From Candidatus Hydrogenedentota bacterium (lineage in GTDB: Bacteria > Hydrogenedentota > Hydrogenedentia > Hydrogenedentales > SLHB01): a DNA stretch of 6,179 nucleotides. The notes under the pieces were generated by a model. It worked only from the letters and a program-made list of their open reading frames with translations. It was not told where the DNA came from and searched no databases. The position numbers and the translations under genes are program-made. Location of the stretch: positions 1 through 6,179 of the forward strand of contig PWNM01000560.1 of NCBI GenBank assembly GCA_003557825.1, in the 5' to 3' direction. Every line of letters begins with the position of its first letter. The first letter of the stretch is position 1. This document shows positions 1 to 6,179 of this stretch, one piece after another.

Positions 1-1137
1 CCGGATTCGTTCAAGGAGTGCCTCTCCGCTCGGGAAGCGGCAGAGGCCATGGCTCGTGGCATACTTAATGCCGATCCGGAGTGCGATGTGGTACTGCTTC
101 CCATGGCCGATGGAGGCGAGGGGACCGTGGATGCTCTGTTGGCGGCAGCCGATGGTGAACGGGTAACCGTATTGATTACTGGACCTTTGGGCGGACCGGT
201 TGAGGCCTCGTATGGCCTACTCGACGGGGGCGCGACAGCGATTATTGAAATGGCGGCGGCCTCGGGATTGGCCCTCATTCCACCCGGCGAACGCGATGCG
301 GGCCGCGCAACAACGCGAGGAACGGGTGAATTGATGGCCCATGCCCTCGATCACGGCGTCGCGCAGATCATCGTCGGCTTGGGCGGCAGCGCGACCACCG
401 ACGGCGGCGCGGGCATGGCCCAGGCCCTGGGATGGCGTTTGCTCGATGGTAATGGCGAAGAACTCGAACCCGGCGGCGCAGCTCTCGAACGTCTGGACCG
501 TATTGACGGGTCCAACCGCCACCCACGGCTTGGTTCCTGCACGATCCGAGTCGCCTGCGACGTGACGAATCCCCTTTGCGGCCCCAATGGTTCGGCCCGC
601 GTTTATGGTCCTCAGAAGGGGGCGAGTCTCGAACAGGTAGAGCAGCTCGATGCGGCTTTGGGACTGCTGGCCGCCGTGGTCAAACGCGATATTGGCTGCG
701 ATATGGCCGAAATGCCGGGCGCGGGGGCCGCAGGTGGTTTGGGTGGCGGGTTGGTTGCATTCGCCAACGGAACCCTGTGTCCTGGATTTGACCTGGTCGC
801 CGAAGCGTGTCATCTCGATGACCAGCTAACGGGCGCGCATCTGGTGATCACGGGCGAGGGGCGCATGGACGGTCAAACGGCCATGGGAAAGACCATTGCA
901 GGCCTAGCCGAACGAGCAACCCGAAAGGGGATACCCGTGGTGGCCGTGGCAGGATCTTTGGGTGAAGGATGGGAAACTGTATATGATAGAGGTGTTACGG
1001 CGGCCTTTGCCTTGGGCGACAAACCTATGTCGCTCGATACCGCCATGGCGCGGGCCCCGGAGTTGATCGAGCAATGTACTGAATCCATCATGCGGCTTTG
1101 GAAAGCCGCCGGGACGTTTCATGACACACGCATTTAA
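1..1137 (+). CDS. Glycerate 2-kinase (GarK/GlxK family), 5' end cut by window edge
   Basis: Predicted to phosphorylate D-glycerate with ATP to 2-phosphoglycerate in the cytoplasm, linking glycerate or glyoxylate breakdown to lower glycolysis. The frame is open from base 1 and begins PDSFKECLSAREAAEA, which matches the conserved N-terminus of this family (usually preceded by about six residues such as MKIVIA). The real start therefore lies just left of the window, and the ATG at 49 is internal. Counting from base 1, recognisable family blocks are ADGGEG (36-41), IEMAAASGL (82-90), TTRGTGEL (104-111), GLGGSATTDGGAGMAQALG (126-144), ACDVTNPL (185-192), GPQKGAS (203-209), PGAGAAGG (239-246) and ITGEGRMDGQT (283-293). 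The 378 visible residues plus the missing few equal the usual length (E. coli GarK is about 381). All blocks are intact, so it is probably functional. It overlaps glnE by 17 bases. Family assignment is firm; the garK versus glxK name cannot be decided, and the physiological source of glycerate is not visible. Confidence 0.95.
   Translation, partial: PDSFKECLSAREAAEAMARGILNADPECDVVLLPMADGGEGTVDALLAAADGERVTVLITGPLGGPVEASYGLLDGGATAIIEMAAASGLALIPPGERDAGRATTRGTGELMAHALDHGVAQIIVGLGGSATTDGGAGMAQALGWRLLDGNGEELEPGGAALERLDRIDGSNRHPRLGSCTIRVACDVTNPLCGPNGSARVYGPQKGASLEQVEQLDAALGLLAAVVKRDIGCDMAEMPGAGAAGGLGGGLVAFANGTLCPGFDLVAEACHLDDQLTGAHLVITGEGRMDGQTAMGKTIAGLAERATRKGIPVVAVAGSLGEGWETVYDRGVTAAFALGDKPMSLDTAMARAPELIEQCTESIMRLWKAAGTFHDTRI
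1092..1109. repeat. Inverted repeat just upstream of the glnE start
   Basis: GCGGCTTT at 1092-1099 and AAAGCCGC at 1102-1109 are perfect 8-base inverted repeats separated by GG. In RNA this would fold as a 7-base-pair stem with the loop UGGA. It lies inside the last codons of the glycerate kinase gene (encoding RLWKAA) and ends 11 bases before the glnE ATG, immediately before the GGGA that is the only candidate ribosome site. It could modulate initiation of glnE or coupling to the upstream gene, or be a chance result of codon choice. No run of T follows, so it is not an intrinsic terminator. Confidence 0.45.
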
Positions 1138-4099
1138 TGCCATTACATTTGCCGACCCCGATCGTACCCATCAGATCCTGGAGGAGCTACAACCGCCCGA
1201 ATCGGTTCAATCCCATCTGGCTGCTGCCCTGGAAGAAGCGTCCCATCCGGATACGGTACTGCTGCGGCTGGCTCGGTTCTTCGATGCCGCCCCTGATCCG
1301 GAGTCCGAATGGGACCGGTTAGCATCCGATGAACGGTGTACCCGTTTGCTGACCACCTTGCTGGGCCAAAGCGATTATCTCACCGATATCCTTTGTCAGG
1401 ATCCCGGTATCATGACCACCATTAGTAATCGTGATGCCCTGGAGGCCACTCCGGAACGGGATGCGCTTTTCGATGTCCTTTGGGCGCGACTCGAATTGTT
1501 GGAGCGATTCGAAGAGCAGCGTCATGAACTGCGCCTGTTCAAGCAACGAGAGATCCTGCGGATTGCCGCGCGGGACTTGTTCGCTCATGCGCCCATTCGG
1601 GAAGTAACGGAGGACCTTTCCAATTTGGCCGATGCGGCGCTCGAGGCATCGCTCCGATGCGCCGCCATGGACCTGGACCGACGCTTCGGCGCGCCCTGTC
1701 AGGATGGCGAATCGGAACGTAGGAACCCCGCCACATTCTGCATCTTGGCCATGGGCAAGCTTGGCGGACGGGAGCTCAATTTTAGTTCGGACATCGACCT
1801 GATCTTCCTCTACTCGGATGAAGGCGAGACGACCGGGGGCGAATCGGGAACCATCGATAACCGGGGTTACTACCAACGCCTTGGCGAACGCATCATCAAG
1901 GCCATGTCGGAGACGACGGCGGCCGGAAATGTGTTCCGCGTCGATATGCGATTGCGGCCCTATGGCGACGGCGCGCCCTTGGCCTGTAGCGTCGACCATG
2001 CCTTGGCCTATTACGAAAACACGGGCCAGGCTTGGGAACGGCAAGCGTTGATTAAAGCGCGCCCCGCCGCAGGCGATCTGGCCCTGGGGGAATTGTTTCT
2101 CGAGCAAACCCGGCCCTTTGTGTTTCCCCGGTATTTCGACGACGCTACTCTTGAAGACATTCGCCAGGTCAAAGCCCAGATGGAACTGCAGATCGAACGT
2201 CAGGGCCAGACCCATACCGAGGTAAAGTTGGGGCGGGGCGGTATTCGCGATGTCGAGTTTACCGTACAGATGCTGCAATTGCTCAATGGCGGCCGCATGC
2301 CCGAGCTGCGTGTGCGCAATACGCTTGATGCCATCGATGCCTTGGGCCAACAAGGATTTTTACGTCCCTTAGACGCAGATACCCTTGCTCGGAATTACCG
2401 GTATATGCGCCGGGTCGAGCACCGGCTACAAATTAAGGGGGGGCAGCAAGTCCACGCGCTGCCGGACGATCCACGTGAACTTGAGGAGTTCGCCCTGCGG
2501 CTTGGCTATCCCGATCGAGATACCTTTATGCGGGATTACCAGGCTCGGGCCGATGCAACGCGGGCCATTCTCGAGCAGTTCCTCGCTTCCGAAGGAGCCG
2601 GCGACCGGTGGGTGTACGATCTCTTACATCCCCAACACGGGGGCGAGATCGGTCTGAAACGATTGTTGGAACTGGGTTTTGCGTCGCCCGAGCGAGCCCG
2701 GGAGGAGCTGATGCAACTGTACGCCGGTCCAAGCGACCGTCCCAACAGCCTCCGTGTTCGCCAGCAGTTTACGTCCATGGTTCCGCATATGCTGCGGACC
2801 ATGGCGCAATGGAACGATCCCGACGCCATTCTGACGCAGGTCGGTCATATGCTGGCGAGTATCCATGCTCCCGGTGCGCTCTACGATATCCTGGCCCATC
2901 ATCCTCATCTGCCCAAGTATCTCGTCGAGCTAGTGGCCAACAGCCGCTATCTTGCAAGGATCTTGGCGCAGGAACCCGGTTTATTTGATACGTTCGGCTC
3001 CCATCATGCCTTGGCAGTGCCCGCCACCCACGATGCCCTCGAAGAAGAGCTCGAAGCCCTCAGCGAAGCCTATCCGGTGGAGGAAGCCTTGTATCACCTC
3101 CATGCCGGCGAGACCCTCCGCATTGGCATGCGCGAGTTGTTCCAGGGTATCGATGTGTTCCATGTGGGTCAAGAGCTTACCGTGTTGGCCGAGGTGATAC
3201 TGGACAGAGTCCTGCATCGGGCGCGGCGGCGCATGGCGGTTCGCTATGGCGATACGCCGACCGCCTTTGCCGTGCTCGGTCTCGGAAAGATGGGCGGCGC
3301 AGAACTGGGCTACGGCAGCGATCTCGATATCGTCTTTGTCCATGGCGCCAATGCAGCAATCGATTCGGGCATGGCCCCATCCGAGTTCTTTTCCGCTGTG
3401 GCGTCAGCCACGATCAACGGACTCAAGGAACGGACCGCCCACGGCGTGTTGTATGATGTTGATGCGCGACTGCGACCCGATGGCATGAAAGGCATGCTGG
3501 CCGTCAGTGCATCGCGATTGGTCGAGTATTACCAGCATGAGGCCCAGGCTTGGGAACGACTGGCCTTGGTAAAGGCCCGCGCTGTGGCGGGGCCGCCCGA
3601 TTTTTGCACGGCTCTTAATGAGCTCGTTCGCGAATTGAGCTTTCATCGACCTTTTACGTCTGAGGACGTGGCTCATATCGCGGATGTGCGTGACCGACTT
3701 GCGGCGAGTGCATCGCCCCTCGACCTAAAGAAATACGAGGGAGGCCTCATCGAGATCGAATTCCTGATTCGGTTGTTGCAGGTACGCCATGCCGCCGAGC
3801 ACCCTGCTCTGATGCGGAACGATGTGCGCGGCGCGTTGACGGGATTGCAAAAGGCCGGCGCGTTGAAGGACGAGTCCGCACAGGCCTTGCTCGATGCGTA
3901 TACCCTGCTCCGGCGTATCGAGAACCGCATACGTATGGCGGAAGGCGCATCAGGCAGCGAGTTGCCCGATGATCCCGATGCCCGCGCCGATCTGGCGGCG
4001 CGCCTGGGTATTGAAGGCGACCTCCTCGATCTCGTCAACCATGCTCGGCAACAGGTCCGCCGCCTTTATCAGGCTACCGTGGACGCTTGGGATGCCTAG
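1121..4099 (+). CDS. glnE: Bifunctional glutamine synthetase adenylyltransferase / adenylyl-removing enzyme GlnE
   Basis: Cytoplasmic regulator that attaches AMP to, or removes it from, a tyrosine of glutamine synthetase, switching it off or on in response to glutamine and PII protein. The 992 residues (E. coli about 946) contain the two expected nucleotidyltransferase halves. The N-terminal half, which deadenylylates in E. coli, has MGKLGGRELNFSSDIDL (211-227) with acidic D224 and D226, then FRVDMRLRP (272-280) with D275, and KLGRGGIRDVEF (369-380). The C-terminal, adenylylating half has LGLGKMGGAELGYGSDLDI (719-737) with D734 and D736, YDVDARLRPDG (778-788) with D781, and EGGLIEIEF (873-881). 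Both metal-binding aspartate triads are therefore present, so both activities should be possible. The ATG at 1121 is the only plausible start: the in-frame stop at 1064-1066 is followed by no other ATG, GTG or TTG before it. The ribosome site is weak (GGGA at 1111-1114), which fits coupling to the overlapping kinase gene. It converges on and overlaps the next gene by four bases. Confidence 0.97.
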   Translation: MTHAFNAITFADPDRTHQILEELQPPESVQSHLAAALEEASHPDTVLLRLARFFDAAPDPESEWDRLASDERCTRLLTTLLGQSDYLTDILCQDPGIMTTISNRDALEATPERDALFDVLWARLELLERFEEQRHELRLFKQREILRIAARDLFAHAPIREVTEDLSNLADAALEASLRCAAMDLDRRFGAPCQDGESERRNPATFCILAMGKLGGRELNFSSDIDLIFLYSDEGETTGGESGTIDNRGYYQRLGERIIKAMSETTAAGNVFRVDMRLRPYGDGAPLACSVDHALAYYENTGQAWERQALIKARPAAGDLALGELFLEQTRPFVFPRYFDDATLEDIRQVKAQMELQIERQGQTHTEVKLGRGGIRDVEFTVQMLQLLNGGRMPELRVRNTLDAIDALGQQGFLRPLDADTLARNYRYMRRVEHRLQIKGGQQVHALPDDPRELEEFALRLGYPDRDTFMRDYQARADATRAILEQFLASEGAGDRWVYDLLHPQHGGEIGLKRLLELGFASPERAREELMQLYAGPSDRPNSLRVRQQFTSMVPHMLRTMAQWNDPDAILTQVGHMLASIHAPGALYDILAHHPHLPKYLVELVANSRYLARILAQEPGLFDTFGSHHALAVPATHDALEEELEALSEAYPVEEALYHLHAGETLRIGMRELFQGIDVFHVGQELTVLAEVILDRVLHRARRRMAVRYGDTPTAFAVLGLGKMGGAELGYGSDLDIVFVHGANAAIDSGMAPSEFFSAVASATINGLKERTAHGVLYDVDARLRPDGMKGMLAVSASRLVEYYQHEAQAWERLALVKARAVAGPPDFCTALNELVRELSFHRPFTSEDVAHIADVRDRLAASASPLDLKKYEGGLIEIEFLIRLLQVRHAAEHPALMRNDVRGALTGLQKAGALKDESAQALLDAYTLLRRIENRIRMAEGASGSELPDDPDARADLAARLGIEGDLLDLVNHARQQVRRLYQATVDAWDA

Positions 4100-5613
4100 C
4101 GCAGGCGCGCGTCGCTCACGTCGAGGCGATACATAATCTGATTGTAATCGTATCGGGGCGTGGCGTGCTCCTGTCCTGAGAACATCTTCGTGTAGGTCCC
4201 CTCGAAGTAGATCAACCGTCCGCCGTCTTGGTTGAAAAAGGCATGGTGGGCCGGATTGTAGAAGCTATACTGGTCGTGGGTGACGATGCGGCGCGCCTGC
4301 GTCCAGGGACCCGATGGCGACGGTGCTTCGGCAAACCAGACCTCGCCCAGGAACGACCGCCCGCCGATCTCCGACCCAATCATGATCCACTTGTCCAGAT
4401 ACGCGTTGTACTGGAAGGACCCGCGATGGAGCTGGATCGTTTCGTCTGATTCCATGTCTTGCAGATGGAAGCGCCGTTCTTCGGAGTCCATCAGTCCCGC
4501 CTCGACCAGTTGTTGTTCCTCGTCCTGTCCCACAGGATCCGTATCGGTGCGCCAAGCCCAAACCAGCTTTCCGTCTTTGTCTCGCATAACGGGCGAATCG
4601 GCCCCGTTCATCTGGCCGCCCGGTTCGAGGCAGGTAAAGGCTTCATATCCCTCTGGGTTCTGCAGGGCGTCGAGGGTAGCCGTGACGCGTACCAAAGGAA
4701 AGGGCCGGGGGAACACGTAATACCGAACGCCATCGTCCTCCATCGGCACGGCGTGCCCTTGCGGATAGCGCCAAGGCTCGTCGAGGTCAAAGGTGCTGAG
4801 CGTTTCAAATTCCTCACGCTCGTCGTCAAAGATGACCAGTCCATGGTCCACCGGTTCGCCTAGGCTCTTTAGGGTCGTTTGCCGGGCGACCAGCCTTTTG
4901 CGCCCGTCGGCATCGGGGACCGTCATCAAGGCATCGAGCCATATCAACAAGGCCCGGTCGTCCACGATAGGACACATGGGCTTGGTAAAGCCGGTATCAT
5001 CGACGAAGTATTCGAGGTTGATGCCCTCGGAGGGGTCCAGGCCGCCGTGCTCGGGCAAGTCCGACACCGCGCCGCTGCTCTGGAAATTACCGAGGGGATA
5101 GCCGGGGCGACCGGTATCCCCCCATATCCAAAACACGCGGTCCTGATACACCGTGGCTAAAACCGAATCCTGTCCCATGACATCGCCGTTGAGCACCGGC
5201 TCATCGAGAGGAACCGGTTCGCCGGTAAGCACGCTGTCGCGATAGATGCCCTGACCGGTTATCCGATACAGCCGTTCGGCGATGTTCTCCCGTTCGAGCT
5301 CGATGGTCGCCGTTCCGCCGGGTTCGAGGTTCAAGGCTACCCCCCGCATGCCGAACCGATCTTCGGGATACCGATACCCATGGCTCGATACATGGACGAA
5401 GACTTCTCTACCCATCAGGCCCGGTTCGTGGATGGCGGCAATCCCATGGCTGTCCGTGTAGTGGACAATTTCATTGGTCGTTCGCAGCGCCACCATGGGC
5501 ACGCCTCGGCCCGTTTCCCCATCGACGACGCGCACCTGGAACCAGGGTGTTCCATCATCGGCTCCGATGACCATGGTCCATAGGGCCAGAATGGCCGGAA
5601 TACCAATCGACAT
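4096..5613 (-). CDS. Probable exported protein: carboxypeptidase-regulatory-like domain plus five-bladed beta-propeller-like domain, function unknown
   Basis: I do not recognise a characterised homologue. The 505 residues start with a short hydrophobic stretch (about 3-17) resembling a signal peptide, though it lacks a lysine or arginine in front; cleavage near residues 17-18 is plausible. Residues about 24-107 (FQVRVVDGETGRGVPMVALR, then YTDSHG at 52-57, ending in TATIELE) have the pattern of a carboxypeptidase-regulatory/transthyretin-like beta-sandwich. Residues about 120-500 look like a beta-propeller of the GH43/DUF4185 style: GQDSVLATVYQDRVFWIWGD (147-166), ALLIWLDAL (221-229), NGADSPVMRDKDGKLVWAWR (336-355), then WFAEAPSPSGPW (426-437) and FYNPAHHAFFNQDGGRLIYF (451-470). 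D149, D166 and D339 sit where such propellers often carry active or metal-binding acids, but catalysis is unproven. The ATG at 5613 is fixed by an in-frame TAA 12 bases upstream and a good ribosome site. It follows the CBM9-like gene by 34 bases, suggesting one transcript. Alternatives are a non-catalytic sugar-binding propeller or a glycoside hydrolase. Confidence 0.85.
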   Translation of the reverse strand: MSIGIPAILALWTMVIGADDGTPWFQVRVVDGETGRGVPMVALRTTNEIVHYTDSHGIAAIHEPGLMGREVFVHVSSHGYRYPEDRFGMRGVALNLEPGGTATIELERENIAERLYRITGQGIYRDSVLTGEPVPLDEPVLNGDVMGQDSVLATVYQDRVFWIWGDTGRPGYPLGNFQSSGAVSDLPEHGGLDPSEGINLEYFVDDTGFTKPMCPIVDDRALLIWLDALMTVPDADGRKRLVARQTTLKSLGEPVDHGLVIFDDEREEFETLSTFDLDEPWRYPQGHAVPMEDDGVRYYVFPRPFPLVRVTATLDALQNPEGYEAFTCLEPGGQMNGADSPVMRDKDGKLVWAWRTDTDPVGQDEEQQLVEAGLMDSEERRFHLQDMESDETIQLHRGSFQYNAYLDKWIMIGSEIGGRSFLGEVWFAEAPSPSGPWTQARRIVTHDQYSFYNPAHHAFFNQDGGRLIYFEGTYTKMFSGQEHATPRYDYNQIMYRLDVSDARLR

Positions 5614-5647
5614 GTCGCACCTCGCTTATAGATTAAGCTGTTTTGTT
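5614..5647 (-). other. 34-base intergenic gap between the two minus-strand genes
   Basis: This is the only non-coding stretch in the window. It is A/T-rich compared with its surroundings and carries the ribosome site of the downstream gene. No stem followed by a T-run is visible, so nothing suggests that transcription stops between the two genes. A TATAAG motif here lies too close to the ribosome site, with no visible -35 partner, to be called a promoter. Confidence 0.6.
5618..5623 (-). promoter_or_regulatory. Ribosome binding site of the propeller gene
   Basis: On the minus strand GAGGTG lies four bases before the ATG at 5613-5611, in a gap that is otherwise rather A/T-rich. Together with the in-frame TAA at 5628-5626, it fixes the start of the 505-residue protein and indicates that it is translated independently of the gene upstream. 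Confidence 0.6.
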
Positions 5648-6179
5648 CTATAGCCGGTTGCCGTAGCGATACCGAAACCGGCCTAACGGAGCCGCGTCTC
5701 CATGGGTATAGACATCCATGATGTCGCCCGGATTTTGCATGTTGTCGATCCATTTGAACTCGATAGCGAAATCGCCTTCCGGAATTCGCAGGAACGAACG
5801 CGGTACGGCTACATGCATTTGGTTGCCTTCAACGCGACAGTCAACCGAACCCACCGAACGCCATTCCCAGCCGCCCACGGAGATATCCAACGAGGTTTGT
5901 TCCGGCCCCGTCGGTTCACGGTTGACGAAATAGCTGAAGCCTTCCCAATCCAGTTCGCCATCGCCCAGCACATCGATGAACAGCCACATCCAATTCGGAT
6001 CGGTGTGGGGCGAGATGGGCTCGCGGGTCTCGGCGTAGAAGTAGATCGCATCGTCGTCATGGGCGACCTTCAACTGGCGGAAATCGTTTCGGCCCGAGGT
6101 GACCGTGTAATGGTGGTCGCCGCAGCCCGGGAAATCGCGGGGTAAGGTCGCCAACGCATGGGCCTCGTAGACGTTCTCC
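5648..6179 (-). CDS. C-terminal part of a protein with a CBM9/DOMON-like carbohydrate-binding domain (N-terminus beyond window)
   Basis: The reading frame is open to the right edge, giving 176 visible residues that begin ENVYEAHALATLPRDFPGCG; a TTG at 6154 is only an internal codon in the likely gene. Nearly the whole visible part looks like one beta-sandwich of the CBM9/DOMON-like type that binds sugars or heme in other proteins. Conserved-looking stretches are LKVAHDDDAIYFYAETREPI (36-55), DPNWMWLFIDVLGDGELDWE (60-79), GFSYFVNR (80-87), a middle strand HVAVPRSFL (122-130), and a C-terminal block FAIEFKWIDNMQNPGDIMD (137-155) then YTHGDAAPLGRFRYRYG (157-173). In my memory similar blocks occur at the C-terminus of large secreted proteins of planctomycete-like and Bacteroidetes-like bacteria, some with glycosidase domains, but the N-terminal domain here is unseen. 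The gene ends in TAG at 5650-5648 and is followed 34 bases later by the propeller gene. The fold call is moderately sure; ligand and enzyme activity are unknown. Confidence 0.75.
   Translation of the reverse strand, partial: ENVYEAHALATLPRDFPGCGDHHYTVTSGRNDFRQLKVAHDDDAIYFYAETREPISPHTDPNWMWLFIDVLGDGELDWEGFSYFVNREPTGPEQTSLDISVGGWEWRSVGSVDCRVEGNQMHVAVPRSFLRIPEGDFAIEFKWIDNMQNPGDIMDVYTHGDAAPLGRFRYRYGNRL

Noticed and set aside
49..51. ATG at 49 as the start of the glycerate kinase
   Set aside because: The in-frame sequence before it (PDSFKECLSAREAAEA) is the conserved family N-terminus, so the true start is left of the window.
1319..2353. Long minus-strand open frame (344 codons) opposite glnE, and a similar 198-codon one opposite the kinase gene (217-813)
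   Set aside because: They lie opposite clearly conserved coding sequence, and their translations show no recognisable motif or domain. Long antisense frames are common in GC-rich genes, so I treat them as shadows.
1121..4099. GlnE with a degenerate half, which would be a novel single-function enzyme
   Set aside because: Both GGxELxxxSDxD motifs and both downstream VD(M/A)RLRP motifs are intact, so this looks like an ordinary two-domain GlnE.
4094..4106. Terminator between the convergent genes
   Set aside because: The stem has only four base pairs and neither strand has a following T-run.
5614..5647. Promoter for the propeller gene in the intergenic gap (TATAAG motif)
   Set aside because: The motif abuts the ribosome site, leaving no room for a transcription start ahead of it, and no matching -35 element is visible.
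6152..6154. TTG at 6154 as the start of the CBM9-like protein
   Set aside because: The frame stays open through the window edge and the visible part is only a C-terminal-type domain; no ribosome site was evident upstream of the TTG.

Overview
The window looks like bacterial chromosome at roughly 60% G+C by eye. It is densely coded, with no RNA gene, mobile element or CRISPR array that I can see. It holds four protein genes, two of them cut by the window edges. The first two (plus strand) are conserved housekeeping genes: a glycerate 2-kinase missing its first few codons, and a full-length glnE (glutamine synthetase adenylyltransferase/adenylyl-removing enzyme) whose start overlaps the kinase by 17 bases. 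The last two (minus strand) are accessory genes: the C-terminal part of a protein with a CBM9/DOMON-like beta-sandwich and, 34 bases downstream of it, a complete 505-residue probably exported protein. That protein has a carboxypeptidase-regulatory-like N-terminal domain followed by what looks like a five-bladed beta-propeller of the GH43/DUF4185 kind.

Layout: 1-1137 kinase (+); 1121-4099 glnE (+); 4096-5613 propeller protein (-); 5648-6179 CBM9-like protein (-, runs off the right edge). The two gene pairs converge and share the four bases CTAG at 4096-4099, which provide a TAG stop on both strands. The only non-coding stretch is the 34-base gap 5614-5647, so no region over 300 bases lacks a gene.

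Organism: the minus-strand pair resembles proteins I associate with planctomycete-like and Hydrogenedentes/Sumerlaeota/Lentisphaerae-type bacteria. Such lineages often carry many secreted proteins of this kind and some encode glnE. This is a tentative impression from protein style, not a placement.

Working together: the kinase feeds glycerate into lower glycolysis as 2-phosphoglycerate, while GlnE sets glutamine synthetase activity according to nitrogen status. The overlap implies co-transcription or translational coupling, although the two are not known partners. The minus-strand pair is probably one transcription unit for exported, possibly carbohydrate-related proteins. The items most worth a second look are the uncharacterised propeller protein and its CBM9-like partner, the shared CTAG stop, and an 8-base-arm inverted repeat just ahead of the glnE start. 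I found no clear new defence, mobile or RNA system.
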